In this document: positions 21,971 through 34,457 of the stretch, one piece after another
Numbering within the stretch: position 1 is the stretch's first letter
How the letters are laid out: each line of letters opens with the position of its first letter
Assembly: GCA_963383645.1 (NCBI GenBank)
Contig: OY726557.1
Span: forward strand, 131,715,251-131,779,250
Source: Muscardinus avellanarius
Lineage: Eukaryota > Chordata > Mammalia > Rodentia > Gliridae
DNA: 64,000 nucleotides
Direction of reading: 5' to 3'
Made by a program: the position numbers and the translations under genes
The notes under the pieces: generated by a model
Seen by the model: the letters and a program-made list of their open reading frames with translations, nothing else
The model's database searches: none
What the model was told of the DNA's origin: nothing

Positions 21971-24900
21971 TACCTGCAGATTCTTAAGTCTCCTTCCTGT
22001 ATTCTTTTCTCTACATCATCATTGTCATTTCTTCTGCACTCAAAATACTGTTTTTGTTTCTCAATTTGTGGACTAGATCCTAAGCTAGTACCAATATTTG
22101 TCAATATATATGATGTCTTCATTGACTTTTCAGGTCCAGGCTGCTATATAATAGGGACATAGTAAACGTTTGCGCCATGAACCTGTACTTCTCAGGACAG
22201 TTCTATCCTGGAGCTATTTTGTACTTCTGGAGAAACACAGGTACCCCCTGGAAGCGAGGGAGCACAGCCTGGCAGTTAAGGTCCAGGGAGACTGAAGGCC
22301 TCCTTTGGCAATTCTTACTGAGCTGTCATTCAGGGCTGTTTAGACACCTGCAAACATCTTGCTCCTGTCCCTGTTCTCTCTGACTTCTTGAGAGCAGGCG
22401 CTTTCCCTTTTGTTCCTTTCTGTTTCCCTCAGTTTAAATTGGGCTTTTGTTAGACTTCTCTGGAGCCTTGGCTATGCCAATCTAAGTTTTCATCTTCCTA
22501 CTAGTTCTATCTAATGCTCTCTTGGTATTATTGCATACATGGTTCTCTTGAATGTCCTCTTCTGGTTTCCCATCTGGTGCCTTGTAATTATGCGTCATAG
22601 TGAGATTCAGAGTGATACATTCATGCACGCATCACCTGGTGTAGATCCTTCTGTACATCTGTGCTCCCTTCTCTGCCCCTTCCTTCTTCCCCATACATAT
22701 TAGTGAGATTGGGAGTGAAAACTTCTGGTATAGATCCACTAAGAATAATCAGTCAGGCTTTACTGGTCCACGCATTTTCTAGACCATGCTGGGAGTTTCT
22801 GGGGGGGGGTGTTTTGCCTTATTCATCATCAATGTACATGTAGTACTTAGAGAAGGAATTGCACATGGTACATGTTTCACAAATACTTAGGATTTAGTGA
22901 GAATGAGAGCAGCCTCTAAGGTCTGATCTCTAGGCTACCTGTCTAACCAACTTTTCCTTTCTACACAGCTTGTCTTTTCTCATTCTCATTTCTTTTCCCC
23001 ATTCTTCTTTGCCTTCAACCAACCAGAAGCCTTTCATCTGGAGTTCAGGGAGCCCTCTGCTTACCTAGGTCCCAGCTGCTGAATCATCTATACAAATTAG
23101 AATATACAGATATTGTTCTTTACTATAAGTTCTCACAAGGCAGTATTCTACCGCTACTAAATAGTTAACCATGTGAATATGCTGAATAGGGGATGTTTTT
23201 CAAACAGTGGGCCAGTTAATCTATTTGTTAGCCTATACTGAGCTCCTACAATATACCTTAGCACTTGCAAAACTGAATGGAGATCAGTTTGCTAGATTTT
23301 TCTGAAATTGCCATTACTTAACCTAACAAAATTCTTACTGAACTCAAGGGGCTTTTTGTATAGCTAGAGTTTCTTAGTGTCTATGTATAAAAAAAAAAAA
23401 AAACAGACTATGAAAGGATAAATGTCACCATCACAGGAATTTAGAAGGAGGAGGATTTGGGGGGGTGGTTGAGATCCTTAGGAGGCTGGGGAGCACAACT
23501 TTCTTTGGGTTCTGAAAGTGGGTGACATTCATTTGCTGGAGACCCAAAGGCTGGGGGACAGAGTAATCTTCATGCTTGGGAGGAACTAGCAAGAGAAGAA
23601 TAGAGAACTTGTGCTGGCGTGTGCAGAGAAAAAAGTCCCAATGAGGAAGAACAGGGACAATCATGTGTGCATAGAGGGATAAAAGTCAGATTCTATAGGG
23701 CAGAAAGGGATGGGGACAGATCACATAGAAAGTAGAGGAATAGTTATGGATGTGGTAAGGCCTAAATGAATAAAGCCAGATTCTATAGGGTATCTTAGAA
23801 TAAGCCTTGAAATACCTTCTTGATTTGGATGTAGTAGGATTATGACAGTCTGGCAATTCCACAAAGTTATGATATATAGAAATTAGACTAACAATGTTCT
23901 AGATACATGTAGAAATCTCCCTTTTTAAGATTTTTTTCACTCAAGGATACTTAACTAGCAATGAAGTTATGTTCAATTTGCTAATTTCCTCTAAGGTATT
24001 ATTTTTTTAAAAAGATGGTCTGACCTCACATATAGGGAGTAGAGAATAAGTTCCTCACTCTGCTGAAACTTTTCATAGCATCTTCTGAGGCACATCCCAG
24101 CTCTGTTCAGGGCCCTCAAAATATGATCTTAGCACTCTCATCTTGGCCGTGGTGTCTTGGTTCTGGTTTCTTTCAAGTTGAAAGGTCTCTGCAGTGCTGT
24201 TCCTGACTCAGATTCTGATCTGAAGGCTTGGAGCAGCTCAGACAGAACTGTACCTCAGAAGCCCATACGCCAAATGTCTCTGAAAACACAAGAGAGTCTT
24301 TAATCTAAACTATATTAATACACACACATATTATATATACAATATGTATAAATTGTGCTCTTTCTTTATTTTTGGTCAGGGGATTTTATATTGAACTTTT
24401 TGACTACAGTGGTCTGTACTAGGCTATCTGAAACCACTGGAAAAAACCTTTGGGGCAAATCTTTGAGTCTATAAAACAAGCAAACTTTAAACAAAACACA
24501 CAGTAGAAGCTGACACCCTATTGAAAATCTTTAGCTAAACACACACCATGGTGGCCACAATGGACCACCATACACTTATGTCATTGTTTTTGCATAAAAA
24601 TGCACTTTTTGGTATTTATTAGATTTAAATTGAATGCAGCAGTTCCTTATAATAACACTTGTGTAATAAAGATAAAGCACTACTTGGATAAAATGCACTT
24701 TGAATTATTTCAAGCCACCCATGTTTTCTCTGGTGCCATCCATGGGAAAGGGGGTATCTTTGCCTTTTCTCTTTACATTGAGGAAAAACCCCTATGAGTG
24801 GGACTTGCAAGTAGGGTGACCAGGGCAGCTGAGGCTAATGGCGCTGTCTTTGTATCTCCATGCCTACAGCCTCCTTGATTTTTTTTTAAAGGTTCCAGTT

Positions 24901-25182
24901 TGGACAGTACGATGCCAGACATGATATAAATGATCACCCAAATGACCTTAATTACTGAGACTCAAGAGCCACAGGAGGGAGAGAAGGTGTGAGCAGGCAG
25001 GAGCAGAGCCTGGATCTGATCTGAGGAGTATGTGAGAGGGGCCTTATCTGCTGAATGCAAGCCCAGAGATCTCCCAGGTCATGACAGCCAGAAATGCTTC
25101 TAAGGAAGGTCTCTGTAAGGAGAAGTAATAAGAAGGCTCATTTCTGCTTTAGGAAAAGTTTCCAAAGAGAAAAAACAATCAA
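21971..25182. other. Unique sequence, no gene recognised
   Basis: 3.2 kb with no recognised young repeat. Frames are at most 92 codons and unsupported. A homopolymer A run lies at about 23390-23402 and a G run near 22801. Weak ancient-repeat texture occurs near 22590-22660 but cannot be assigned. Confidence 0.4.
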
Positions 25183-25575
25183 GGCAGGTGTGGTAGTACA
25201 CACTTATAATCTCAGCATTTGAGAGGCTGAGACAGGAAGATTGTGGTTCTTGGATAGCCTCAGCTAATTAATGAGGCCCTTTGCAACTTAGTGTGAACCT
25301 GTGTCAAAATAAAGAATAAAAGCTGGGTGTGGTGGTACATGCTTGTAATCTGAGCATTTGAGAGGCTGAGACAGTAGGATCCTGATTTTTGGACAGCCTC
25401 AGCTACTTAGTGAGGCCCTTTGCAACTCAGTGAGATCATGTTCCAGAATAAAGAAAAAAAATAGGTCTGGGGGTGTAGCTCAGAGGTAGAATGCCCCTAG
25501 GTTCCATCCCCAGTACTGCAAACAAACAAACAAACAAACAAACAAACAAACAAACAAACAGACAAACAAACCAAC
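25183..25575 (+). mobile_element. Trimeric SINE: B1 + B1-dID with (CAAA)n tail
   Basis: A first B1 arm (25183-25320: 'gcaggtgtggtagtacacac' to 'gtcaaaataaagaataaaa') lacks an ID arm. It is followed at once by a complete B1-dID (25321-25518: 'gctgggtgtggtggtacatg', 'ggtgtagctcagaggtagaa', 'ttccatccccagtactg') and a (CAAA)n tail to 25575. The same layout recurs at 27380. Confidence 0.85.
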
Positions 25576-27379
25576 CCAGGGGACACTGAGAAGCCTCACA
25601 GGAATGGAGCTTAACCGTCCTGTGAATGTGTTGCAGCCAACTCCTCTCCCTCCTGGCCTGAAAGTAGAGACTGCCATTTTATTCCTGGAGGATTCTGTGA
25701 CCAGCCAAGGAACAGAATTCAGCCAGGTTCTCAGATCTGTGCATGGCAGACAGCTGCCTTTCCATGCTGGGCTGTGGCTATTTCCTGCTAGAAACTACAG
25801 CAAAAAAGATTGTAAAATGTCAGCTTTGGGTGGGAAGGGGCTGCAAAGGCTTCCTCAGGCCCTAGAAGGCTCCCCCTGCTGGAGTTCAGCTCCTGGCAGA
25901 ACAATTCTATCCTTTTTGCCAGTGATTCCTCTTGCTGTCAATGGGGGTTATCATATAAATAAACCCACAAATAATTGCCGCCATCAACTAGTCCATTTCC
26001 CAGAGAAGCTAATCCCTAAGGAAGAGAAAGCCAACGAGCACTAATGAACCACACCAGAAGGGGAAGCACAAGGCAAGTCTCTCCTAGGAAGGTCAAGGCC
26101 ACACACACCTCTCCAGGAGAGGATAAGGCAGAGTGTGTGAGTCTGGAATCTTTAGCTGCAAACTCCACTGAGGAATTAGGGGTGGGAGCGTGGAGCGGGG
26201 GGGGGGGGGGGGGGAGAAGGGAAGAACAGAATCGGCTTTTTACCCTGTGCGCCTCATAAAATGAATGATCAAAAGTAAATTACAGACTTGCAAATGGGTG
26301 GTTAACGACTGAGACAATATGAGTGCAGAGAGAAGCTCATCAAAACACACTGGGCAGGAGTGAGCGAGGGAAGGGCTGAATACAAATGACATTCTCTAAA
26401 GCAGGCGCATCAAAGCACACGGCCCCCAGCGGAGGCAAAGGGTCATTCCCCACACCTGTCAGGGGCAGGGACAAGCGTGCATGCGAAGGCTTCTTTCAAA
26501 GGAAGAGGAGATGAAGAGACTGCTGAGGAGGGAAAGAACCGTGGAGAGGAGGAATGGCAGTGGTGGCGTCCCCAGAACCCGGAAGCTGATGAGCGACCCT
26601 CGTTTCCCTAGACAGTGCTGTGGGACATCAGTAGAGCAGCCGGCTGGCTAGATGCGCAGCTATTATTAGCTGAGGCTGGGGGAGGGAGAGAGAGGCCGGC
26701 AGGGAGGTTTATACTCTGCAGCAATTCACAACATCTCCACTCACTAGTGCCCTGAACTGCAGAAGTCATAAAGGGGTGAGGTTGGCATCAGGGAGCCCAG
26801 GTTTACTACGAATTCACCCGAAGCTCCCAAAGCTGTCTCATTCTTCAGTTGCTGCTCATTCCCCGGGAATAGAAAAAAAGGAAATAAAAAGATGGGGAGC
26901 TCCAATTCCATTATAGGAGGGTTTTTTCTTTTGTGGGGAGGACACGATGCTGAGGCAAAGCTGTGTCACCGCGGTGGCGTGCAGGAATTCTGTTCTCCCT
27001 GGGGAGTATTACATAGTGTCTCCATTAGTTAGGAGCAGAATGAGGGATGGGGCCGGATGCTCCAAAGCAGGCAGATGCTACTTCATACAGCAAAGCTACA
27101 TGTATATCCATCGGGCCATGGTTAATCATGAAACGAGTGATTTTTAACCCCTGGGGTATACCAGGCATTGCTCCTGCTTGGGGGCCCATACAGGAGTCTC
27201 ACTAGACCCTGTATTTAAGAATCTTGCAGTACAGTAGAAAAGATGAATATATGAACCAATATTTGCAAGAATTATGTGTTATAAGAGAAGAACTGCAAGG
27301 GAGGTTTCAAAAGGAAAAAAGAACTATAAACTGGGCATTATGGCAGGTAATGCAGAGGAAGTGACTTAAGATTGGGCTT
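25576..27379. other. Unique, GC-richer sequence; possible regulatory block
   Basis: 1.8 kb without recognised repeats, more CpG-containing than neighbouring DNA, especially about 26400-26870. A 146-codon frame (25604-26044) has no recognisable domain or exon signals. An 18-G homopolymer lies at 26197-26214. E-box-like CACCTG (near 26453) and an AT core 'agctattattagct' (near 26657) are present, but binding is speculative. Confidence 0.4.
26197..26214 (+). repeat. G18 homopolymer
   Basis: Eighteen uninterrupted G residues within a G-rich stretch, capable of quadruplex formation and likely length-variable or error-prone in sequencing. Confidence 0.9.
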
Positions 27380-27719
27380 TAGCTGGGCATGGTGATGCAT
27401 GCTTGTAACCCCAGGATTTGGGAGACTGAGACAAGAGGATCATTGTTCAAGCACAGCCTCAGCTACTTAGTGAGGCCCTTTACAACTCAATGAGACCCTG
27501 TTTCAAAATAAAGAATAAGAAATAGGAGCCGGGCATGGTGGCGCACGCTTGTAATTGCAGCTTTTGGGAGGCTGAGGCAGGAGGATTGCGGTTCTTGTAC
27601 AGCCTCAGCTACTTAGTGAGGCCCTCTGCAACTCAGTGAGACCCTGCTTCAAAATTAAGAATAAAAAATTGGGCAGGGTGTGTAGCTCAGAGGTAAAATG
27701 CCTCTGGGTTCCATCCCCA

Positions 27720-27766
<47 letters not shown>
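27380..27766 (+). mobile_element. Trimeric SINE: B1 + B1-dID with (CA)n tail
   Basis: First B1 arm 27380-27527 ('gctgggcatggtgatgcatg', linker 'aaaataaagaataagaaata'), then a complete B1-dID from 27529 ('gccgggcatggtggcgcacg', 'tgtagctcagaggtaaaatg', 'ctgggttccatccccag'). The tail is (CA)n at about 27720-27764. Confidence 0.85.
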
Positions 27767-29639
27767 TTTGGGTCTTAAAATGCCATGCAGAGGATATGGG
27801 TTGTGTAATGGCACAAAGATGGGAAAAGAATATGGTGTGCTTAGAAAATGGCAAGCAGCCCTGTGTAGCTTGAGAGTTGGAGGCAAGTGTGGGAGACAAA
27901 TCTGAAAAATGAGGCAGAAGATAGACTGGGGACAGGCTTTGCATTATGCTAAAGAGATTGGGCGCTATCCTATAGGGCAGCTACCTGAGGCTCCCAAGAA
28001 GGGGAAAGATATGATGTGGTTTGCATTTGGAAGGCCCTTGCTGGCAGCTGTGTGGAGCATGCCCACACAGAGAGATGCCTGGGGACATCTGTCCTATGGC
28101 CATTGGGTACATCTGCTGTGCCAGGTGCCCACCTGAGCATGGACAGGAGCAAAGCCCAGCAGGTAGGAGCAGGAAGAGGAGCAAAGTTGGCAGGGGTTAG
28201 CATAAGGAACCAAGTTCTATGTACCACACAAGGGGAGAGCCACCTGCTCTGTGCAGGTTCAAGCCAAGCCACACAGTAGGCTGCTTCGCCACGTGCCCTT
28301 CAGGCTTAGGCGATAAATGCCCAATGCAAAGGACAAACGCGTACATAACCTAAGGGGGCTGCAGGCAGCTCGAAGTGCCAGAATTGGCATCTGCTCAGAA
28401 ATTGCTTTAAGCGGCCAGGATATCACGAAGCTTTCCAATAGGCTTGAGTTTCTGATAAATTAGCAAAGACAACCAAGATGGTCTCCACACTCCCCTTGTC
28501 ACTTAAGCCTGGCATTTGCCTTGATTTAATTTTCATGTGTTGACATTTGCAAAGGATGCTGGGAGTGGAATCTTGCTCTTCCTCCACTTTGTTATTTAAT
28601 TGAATCCCATTGATCCTGTGGGTCACGGCTTAGTGTCATTTCCTCAGAAGAACCTTTCTCAGCTCTGCAGACTGGCTTTGGCTCTCTTGTTTTCTGTCTC
28701 TCCTATCTCTTTTTCAAGAGATGTTTCTACTTCAAAACATATCTGCCTCATGGTACATGCTCACAGGAGTTAACGGCTTTATTACACAACTGACTGACTC
28801 CATAAATGGACAAATTAAAAATACAATGTCCGAAGGGAACATGGCTACGGGTGTTGCTTAAACTAGAGAAAAGGCCATTCTTTGAATTGTGGGTATTTGC
28901 TACTTGCATATGAGAAGGGTTTATACCCCAATAGAATGGTCTACATAGTGGAAAGACAAAGAATGGAGGTATTTTTTTTTTTTTTTTACTTTGAGGATCC
29001 TCATCATCTCTCATGCCCCATGCTTTTAATATTTAAGAAGACCTTCTTACCTCTCATGCATCTATTCCTTCTAAGGCAGTAGTTGAACCATGTTGCTCTA
29101 CGCCAATAAACAGAGGTTTCCTGCTCTTACCCAGATCCTTACTCCCCCTCTTTCTTACAAATATGAGTGTATTAGGGGCAGCAATATGTCCACATATAGA
29201 GACTGAACTTTATGATTCTTTTATCCTACAAGAAGTAGACAGGTGAAACTGATATGGTCAATAAGTCATCTCTGGGGAAATTACTGGGTAAGATTTTTCA
29301 AACTGTTTAAGAGGATCAAACACACTTGGCATTTATATTTTTTGCACTTCCCTCAGCCTGAAAGCAGGATGTGGTGACTGGATCTGGGGCAGCAGTCTTG
29401 CCGCTATGAATTAAAACTGAGCAAATTCCAGATACCTTTGCGTTGACATCTCAAGGCAATAAATCCATGCATCAGCTGTCTATATCTGAATTTTTCATTC
29501 AGTGAAAACAAAAACAAAGAAACAAAAACATGACTCTTGTTTAAATTATCATATTGTGGGGGTTTCTCTTACATATAGTAAAAATTCAGTCCTCAACTGA
29601 CATAAGCATACATATTTTTTGGATTTTTTTTGTCTTGTC
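27767..29639. other. Unique sequence, no gene recognised
   Basis: Frames up to 100 codons overlap on both strands at 27.9-28.3 kb and look like chance. About 28300-28650 is repeat-free and of mixed composition, a possible conserved noncoding block. The poly-T run at 28972-28987 has no recognisable SINE attached. Confidence 0.4.
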
Positions 29640-29822
29640 TTTGTTACTGGGGACCAAACCCAGGGGCATTCTACCTCTGAGCTACACGCCAGCTCTTTTT
29701 TATCTTTTATTTGGAAGCAGGGTCTTACTAAGTCGCTGAGGCTGGCCTTAAAACTGCCATTCCTCCTGTCTCAGCCTCCCAAGTACTGGGATCACAGGTG
29801 TGTGCCACTGCATCTGGCTACC
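29640..29822 (-). mobile_element. B1-dID SINE
   Basis: Reversed ID arm 'ttactggggaccaaacccag' and 'attctacctctgagctacac', linker 'tcttttatttggaagcaggg', and B1 arm 'tcagcctcccaagtactggg' ending at 'ctgcatctggcta'. Confidence 0.85.
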
Positions 29823-30124
29823 CATGATGTTCTGCAGATACCTTAATGAGTGAGTGTTTGTTGAGTGCCTGCTGTGTATGACACAGCTCTGTGTTGGGTA
29901 CTAGGAGACATTTCTGCCATCAAGAGAAAGAAACACCAATAAAAAAGTGCATTTATTAGTCTATGCTTTTGCCTCCCTCTCTGATACCATCTTTTATTTT
30001 ATACCATCTCCTTTGCAAGGAGCTCCAGTCTCACTGGTCAAATTTGTGGACCACACCTTGCCTGGGGCAGGGCCTCTGTTATTATTCTCTCTACTTAAAC
30101 CTCCCTTCCTCTTCTTCTCTCCCC

Positions 30125-30450
30125 TAATTCTCTGCAGGTCGTCTCAAGACTTACCAGAAACACCAGCTCCTCGCCCTGACCAGACATCTAAAGCAAGCCC
30201 TCTTCTATTCTTGCTGTATTCTTCCTATTATTCTTTATCTCAACACTTTTTTGCATGGCACTATACTCAGTAGAGACCACTTATCATTTTGGAGTTTGCG
30301 TGTTTGGGTCAGTTTCTTACTCTCTGTCCCGCCCTCCTACCTTGGCCATGCGAACGCTGTAAACTCTGGGAGGCAGGACCATTTCTGAATCACTTAGCTA
30401 TTATTCTTATAGCGCTTGCACAGCACTGCTGACACAAAGGGTGCTGGACA
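30125..30450 (+). mobile_element. L2-type LINE 3' relic
   Basis: The series 'aagcaagccctcttctattc', 'tttgcatggcactatactca', 'acgctgtaaactctgggagg', 'caggaccatttctgaatcac' parallels the L2 3' region ('agactgtaagctccatgagg ... cagggac'). It is heavily diverged. Confidence 0.5.
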
Positions 30451-30744
30451 AGAATGGCTCATCCTCATTACTGTATTCATGGATTTGTGTTTGTAAATTA
30501 AGTTTACATGTAAACATGAATTTGTGTTCATAGTGCTTTTGCAGTTATTCACGGACATGGGAGTAGCTACAAAAGGTTTTAGCCACTCGATGGGCACGTT
30601 CCCAGCTGATGTGGGACAGGGTGATGCTCCACCTTTTTGTTTCAGAGCTTGTACTCAGACAAATGTCCTTTTGGTAGTCCATGTGGTGCCGTTTTCCCAC
30701 ATTCATGTGCTTTTCTCCGTGATTTTGCTATTTAAAATGATCCC

Positions 30745-31016
30745 CAAGGAGAAACCCCAGTGGAGCGAGGGAGGTGGTCTAGGGAAAGGTTGGGGGAGAG
30801 GAAGAATGAATGGAGGGAACACTTTCATAAACGTTTGTGGGAATAGCAATGCCAATCTCAATATTATGTATGGGGAAGACGAGAGTGGGGAGGGAGCCAG
30901 GGGAAAGACCACCAAGTGCTGTGTGCATGGATGGCACCATCACTGTGAACTACATTATGATGTGAGACTATAATGCACCAAGAAAATACAAAACTAAATA
31001 AAATTAAAAAAGAAAA
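30745..31016 (+). mobile_element. L1 3' UTR fragment, 5'-truncated
   Basis: A G-rich tract ('gggaaaggttgggggagagg'), then 'tacattatgatgtgagacta' and 'taatgcaccaagaaaat', ending in an A-rich tail. It shares the 3' terminal motif with the older L1 tails at 9085 and 53050. Confidence 0.6.
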
Positions 31017-33804
31017 AGGCAATGAATAACATGAAAAAAAATTATAGGATGCTTCAGGATCCTGTAGGAGAAGGACTTGCTCTAAAGTTTTAACATGTCC
31101 TGAGGGAGGAAAAAAGGGCATCTCGATTTGGCAGAGGTAGAGAATTTTGTCCATTTTCCGTGGTCAGAAAAATACTTAATCAAAAATCTGTTTTATGTTA
31201 TTTGTGCTCAAATAAAACATCTTAGGTTTTAGCTTTTAAAAATTCAAATAAATTGACCCACAAGCATCGTGCTGAAGTACTTTTCTATATGCAAGAAGGC
31301 TCTGATGTGCCTGATGGACAAATGCCTGGGTTAGAGAAGCTTCATTCAGGCATGTTACAGCATCATTAGGCATGAGTTCAATAATAAAGAATCAATGGCA
31401 TGTATTAAACAAAATGTCTCTTAACACAAGCACGTGTAAAACAAAGGTGACCAAAGGCTTGCCTGGCCCCCTATTTCCCCCAGGTTCCAGGCTTCAGTAA
31501 TGCTAGCTTGGTGTTTGTGGTGACTTTATAGGATGCTGCTATTGCAAATAGGGAGAGTCAGCAGTGTTTGTTGATGAACGGTATGGTTGTGCAGGGCGCC
31601 GTGAGGGCTCAGAGGAGACGGTGGGATTCCCAGCATCCCAGCCAATGCACAGCCAGTCTGAGTTAACTCCACACTAATGTTGGCAGTTATTGGGCTGCTC
31701 CTTGTGGAAGGAAGGAAATTTCTTTAATTCTATTGGCACATCTTGCAGGACTGCAGTGAGATGCCCAGGAATCCACAAGGTGCCCTGAGGTGGTGATGTT
31801 CTTGGAAAGGGAATTAAGAGGCAGCACCTCTCGATGCCTGCCTGTGTCAGACGATTACGGGGAAGAAGAATGACAAGAGAAAATGAAAAGGAAATGGGCT
31901 GACAGCCTGCAGAGTGGTTTTTCAACTCCAACACAAAACATTCAGTAGTAATTATAGAATAACCTTCATTTAAATGCAAATAAGCCTGTAATTAAGATAA
32001 GGGACCTACCATTTGCCAGCATTTTTGTTGTTTCTTTTTATTTTTTAAATTTTGGGGGGTGACAATTATGGTTTCTCAGACATTCCTCTGTTTTATTGAT
32101 GAGTAGTCATTATGTTTATGGATTGTGTTGTGAGTGCAATATTTGGATAACTGCAGAATAGAAATTAGTGTCACTTACTTTCAGCTGCCCCCAGCAAAAG
32201 GAAAAAAAATGTGTGTGGTGCATAATGTTGACATAAGCAAAACTTCCTAAGTGGCAGAGCCCTGGACGACATCAGATAATGTGCTGTCCCAGATCACCAG
32301 GAACCTGAGACAAATGCACTGAGTCCAGAATTACAGGAGGAAACAAACAGCCCTCGTGATGACTTCTAGCGGAGCTGCCGAGCCCTTGCAAAGCACCGGC
32401 AGTGATGCCAAGTGCTTCTCCTTGGCAGAAAACGTGGAAAATCAAATCAAGGGTGCAATTTTTTGACATCTTCTCAATAGGAACTTCAGAGAGGGAGGTG
32501 TTGACCTGGCCCTAGTCTGCATGTTAGTTTGTGACATTGGACAAGTATCTTGACTTCTTCTGCCAGGTTAATACTTATCACCTCACTATTACCTGCTATT
32601 GACTCTGATTGATTTACCCTCAGGATAAGGGAAAGTAAGATCCTCAAGGTAGACTAAGAGTAAAAGGGCTATTGGCCATGTAAGCACACATTCTTTGTCT
32701 CATTATTTAACTAACATACTGTGCCAGGGCTATTGTTTGTGGTTGGGGATACAACAGTGAACAAGCAGGCATAACCTAAAAAAGACCATACACTCCAAGC
32801 ACACTGGGGGCCAATCCACAGGCAAACCTGCCAATTCTATCAGGAGCCTCACTCAAGGCCTGGTTCAACCACTTTTTCTTAACTCCTTGCCATAGCTTAG
32901 AGACCCTTGCTTTCAGCCAGAGAAGATGGGAAAGAAGAGTTTCAGAGCAGCTGAAAGGGCAGGCAAGTTCAATTTATTCTTTTAATTAGTAAGGGAGTTG
33001 CCTGCATAGTCCATTAGCCATCATTTAATTAAAGAAAACTTTTCTCCCTAAAATGTATGGAACTCAGATGAGAACTTCTCAAGATGTGGTCCTTTTCCAG
33101 TGGTTTGTTAGGTGGTCTGGGCCACCCTATGTTTTTCAGTAAGTAACCAGACAGCTGGTTTTGTGGTTGTCTTTGTTTTGTTTCTTTAATGATGCCTTTT
33201 AAGGATTCAGTATATGCTAGGCTTTTTTTTGTTGTTGATTTGGACTTTGGAACACTCAGCAGGATAAGGTGAGCAAAGATATTTCAGAGGGAAAATCCAA
33301 AGAGGCTGACACTGCTTACAAGGATTTATTAGCCCTTAGCCTGCTACTTCTCTGTCACCTTCCTTCTCAACACCTAGATAATTTTACACCCCACACACAC
33401 ACACACACACACACTTTAAATGAACACACCATGCCTGATAGGTGGTGCCATAGTTTTTCTTTCCTCTCTGTTTATCTCTATTAAGTGTTATGTTTGTCTG
33501 GCTAAAGATGTTTCCAAGGGAACCTCAGATGCCCTTGATAGAGTTTACACACTGTTACCTAAGACCAAAATGTATTTGATGGATTAACTGAGGAACTTAC
33601 AAAACTTTAATGTCTTTTTTTTAAAGTGTCTAACTTTGTATCCTCTGGGGTTATTGTTAACTTCAAAAGCCATTTCAAGGTTCAATAAAACTAATGGAGG
33701 TGAGATGGGTCTAGCAGAGCATTCTGGTTCCTGTGTTCACTGTTCTTTATCAACCTCAAGATGAACTGACTAGCAATTCTGAGGTTTCCATGGGGAGTAT
33801 AAAC
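31017..33804. other. Unique sequence, no gene recognised
   Basis: 2.8 kb with no young SINE. A 101-codon minus-strand frame (31674-31979) shows no domain. A (CA)n run lies at about 33391-33415. About 32700-32790 ('ttggggatacaacagtgaac') is a faint ancient LINE-like relic. The remainder may include conserved noncoding DNA. Confidence 0.4.
33391..33415 (+). repeat. (CA)n microsatellite
   Basis: About 12 CA units with no recognised SINE or LINE beside it. Confidence 0.85.
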
Positions 33805-33874
33805 CTATCCTTCATTTTAGCTCAAACAGCGCCTCCTCCATGAGGCCTTCTCTAGTAACCCCTAAGAATACAAG
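33805..33874 (+). mobile_element. L2-type LINE relic
   Basis: 'tagctcaaacagcgcctcct' and 'catgaggccttctctagtaa' match the conserved L2 3' motif ('agctcaaatgtcacctcct', 'gaggccttccctgac'). Confidence 0.5.
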
Positions 33875-33876
33875 AA

Positions 33877-34146
33877 TGGGTTGGGCAGGAGCCTGTAATA
33901 CCTGTAGTTGGGAGGCTTAGACAGAAGGATTGCAGGTTTGAGGCCAGCCTCAGCAACTTAGTGAGACCCTGTTTCAAATAAGATATAAAAAGGGCTGGGA
34001 GGAGGGTATAGCTTGGAGGTGCAATGTCCTGTGTTCAGTCTCTAGTATGTATATGTGTATGAGTGTGTATACACACATACACATACAAATACACATGTAT
34101 GTATATATAGATGTATATGTATGTGTGTGTGCGTGTGCGTGTATAA
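33877..34146 (+). mobile_element. B1-dID SINE, degraded, with TG/TATG-rich tail
   Basis: B1 arm with an internal deletion ('gggttgggcaggagcctgta'), intact middle 'ttgaggccagcctcagcaac', and ID arm 'gagggtatagcttggaggtg'. The tail has become a mixed TG/TATG/CACA repeat (about 34046-34146). Confidence 0.75.
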
Positions 34147-34264
34147 AGTCTTAGAACTAATTAGGTATTTTTTCTATTTTCTTTGTGAGATTCCCTTCCT
34201 CAAATGCTATTTGAGCACACCATATTTCTTGAGGTAGAAAACAGATCTTTAAATTGCTGAACCC

Positions 34265-34457
34265 TATCCGGGCTTGGTGGCGCACGCTTGTAATCCCCAC
34301 GCTTGGGAGGCGGAGACAGGAGGATTGCGCAGGTTCGAAGCCAGCCCCGCTGGCATAAGAGACCCTGTTTCCAAATAAAACATATAAAGTAGGTCTGAGA
34401 GTGTAGCCTGGAAGTAGAAGGATTCCATCCTTAGTACCACCAAAAAAAAAAAAAAAA
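34265..34457 (+). mobile_element. B1-dID SINE, 'cgctggcataagagaccctg' subtype
   Basis: B1 arm 'ccgggcttggtggcgcacgc' and 'ggttcgaagccagccccgct', then 'taagagaccctgtttccaaa', ID arm 'gagtgtagcctggaagtaga', ending 'tagtaccacc' and poly(A). It is one of the compact-subtype copies, with those at 51036, 53233, 54581, 57148 and 60488. Confidence 0.9.

Noticed and set aside
25604..26044. A 146-codon plus-strand frame just after a SINE tail
   Set aside because: No recognisable domain, no splice or promoter context, and low-complexity neighbours. It fits chance in GC-richer DNA.
27970..28279. Opposed 87- and 100-codon frames
   Set aside because: They overlap on opposite strands in the same GC-richer stretch; neither has a recognisable domain.
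30524..30973. A 149-codon plus-strand frame
   Set aside because: The second half lies in an L1 3' UTR and the first half has no domain.
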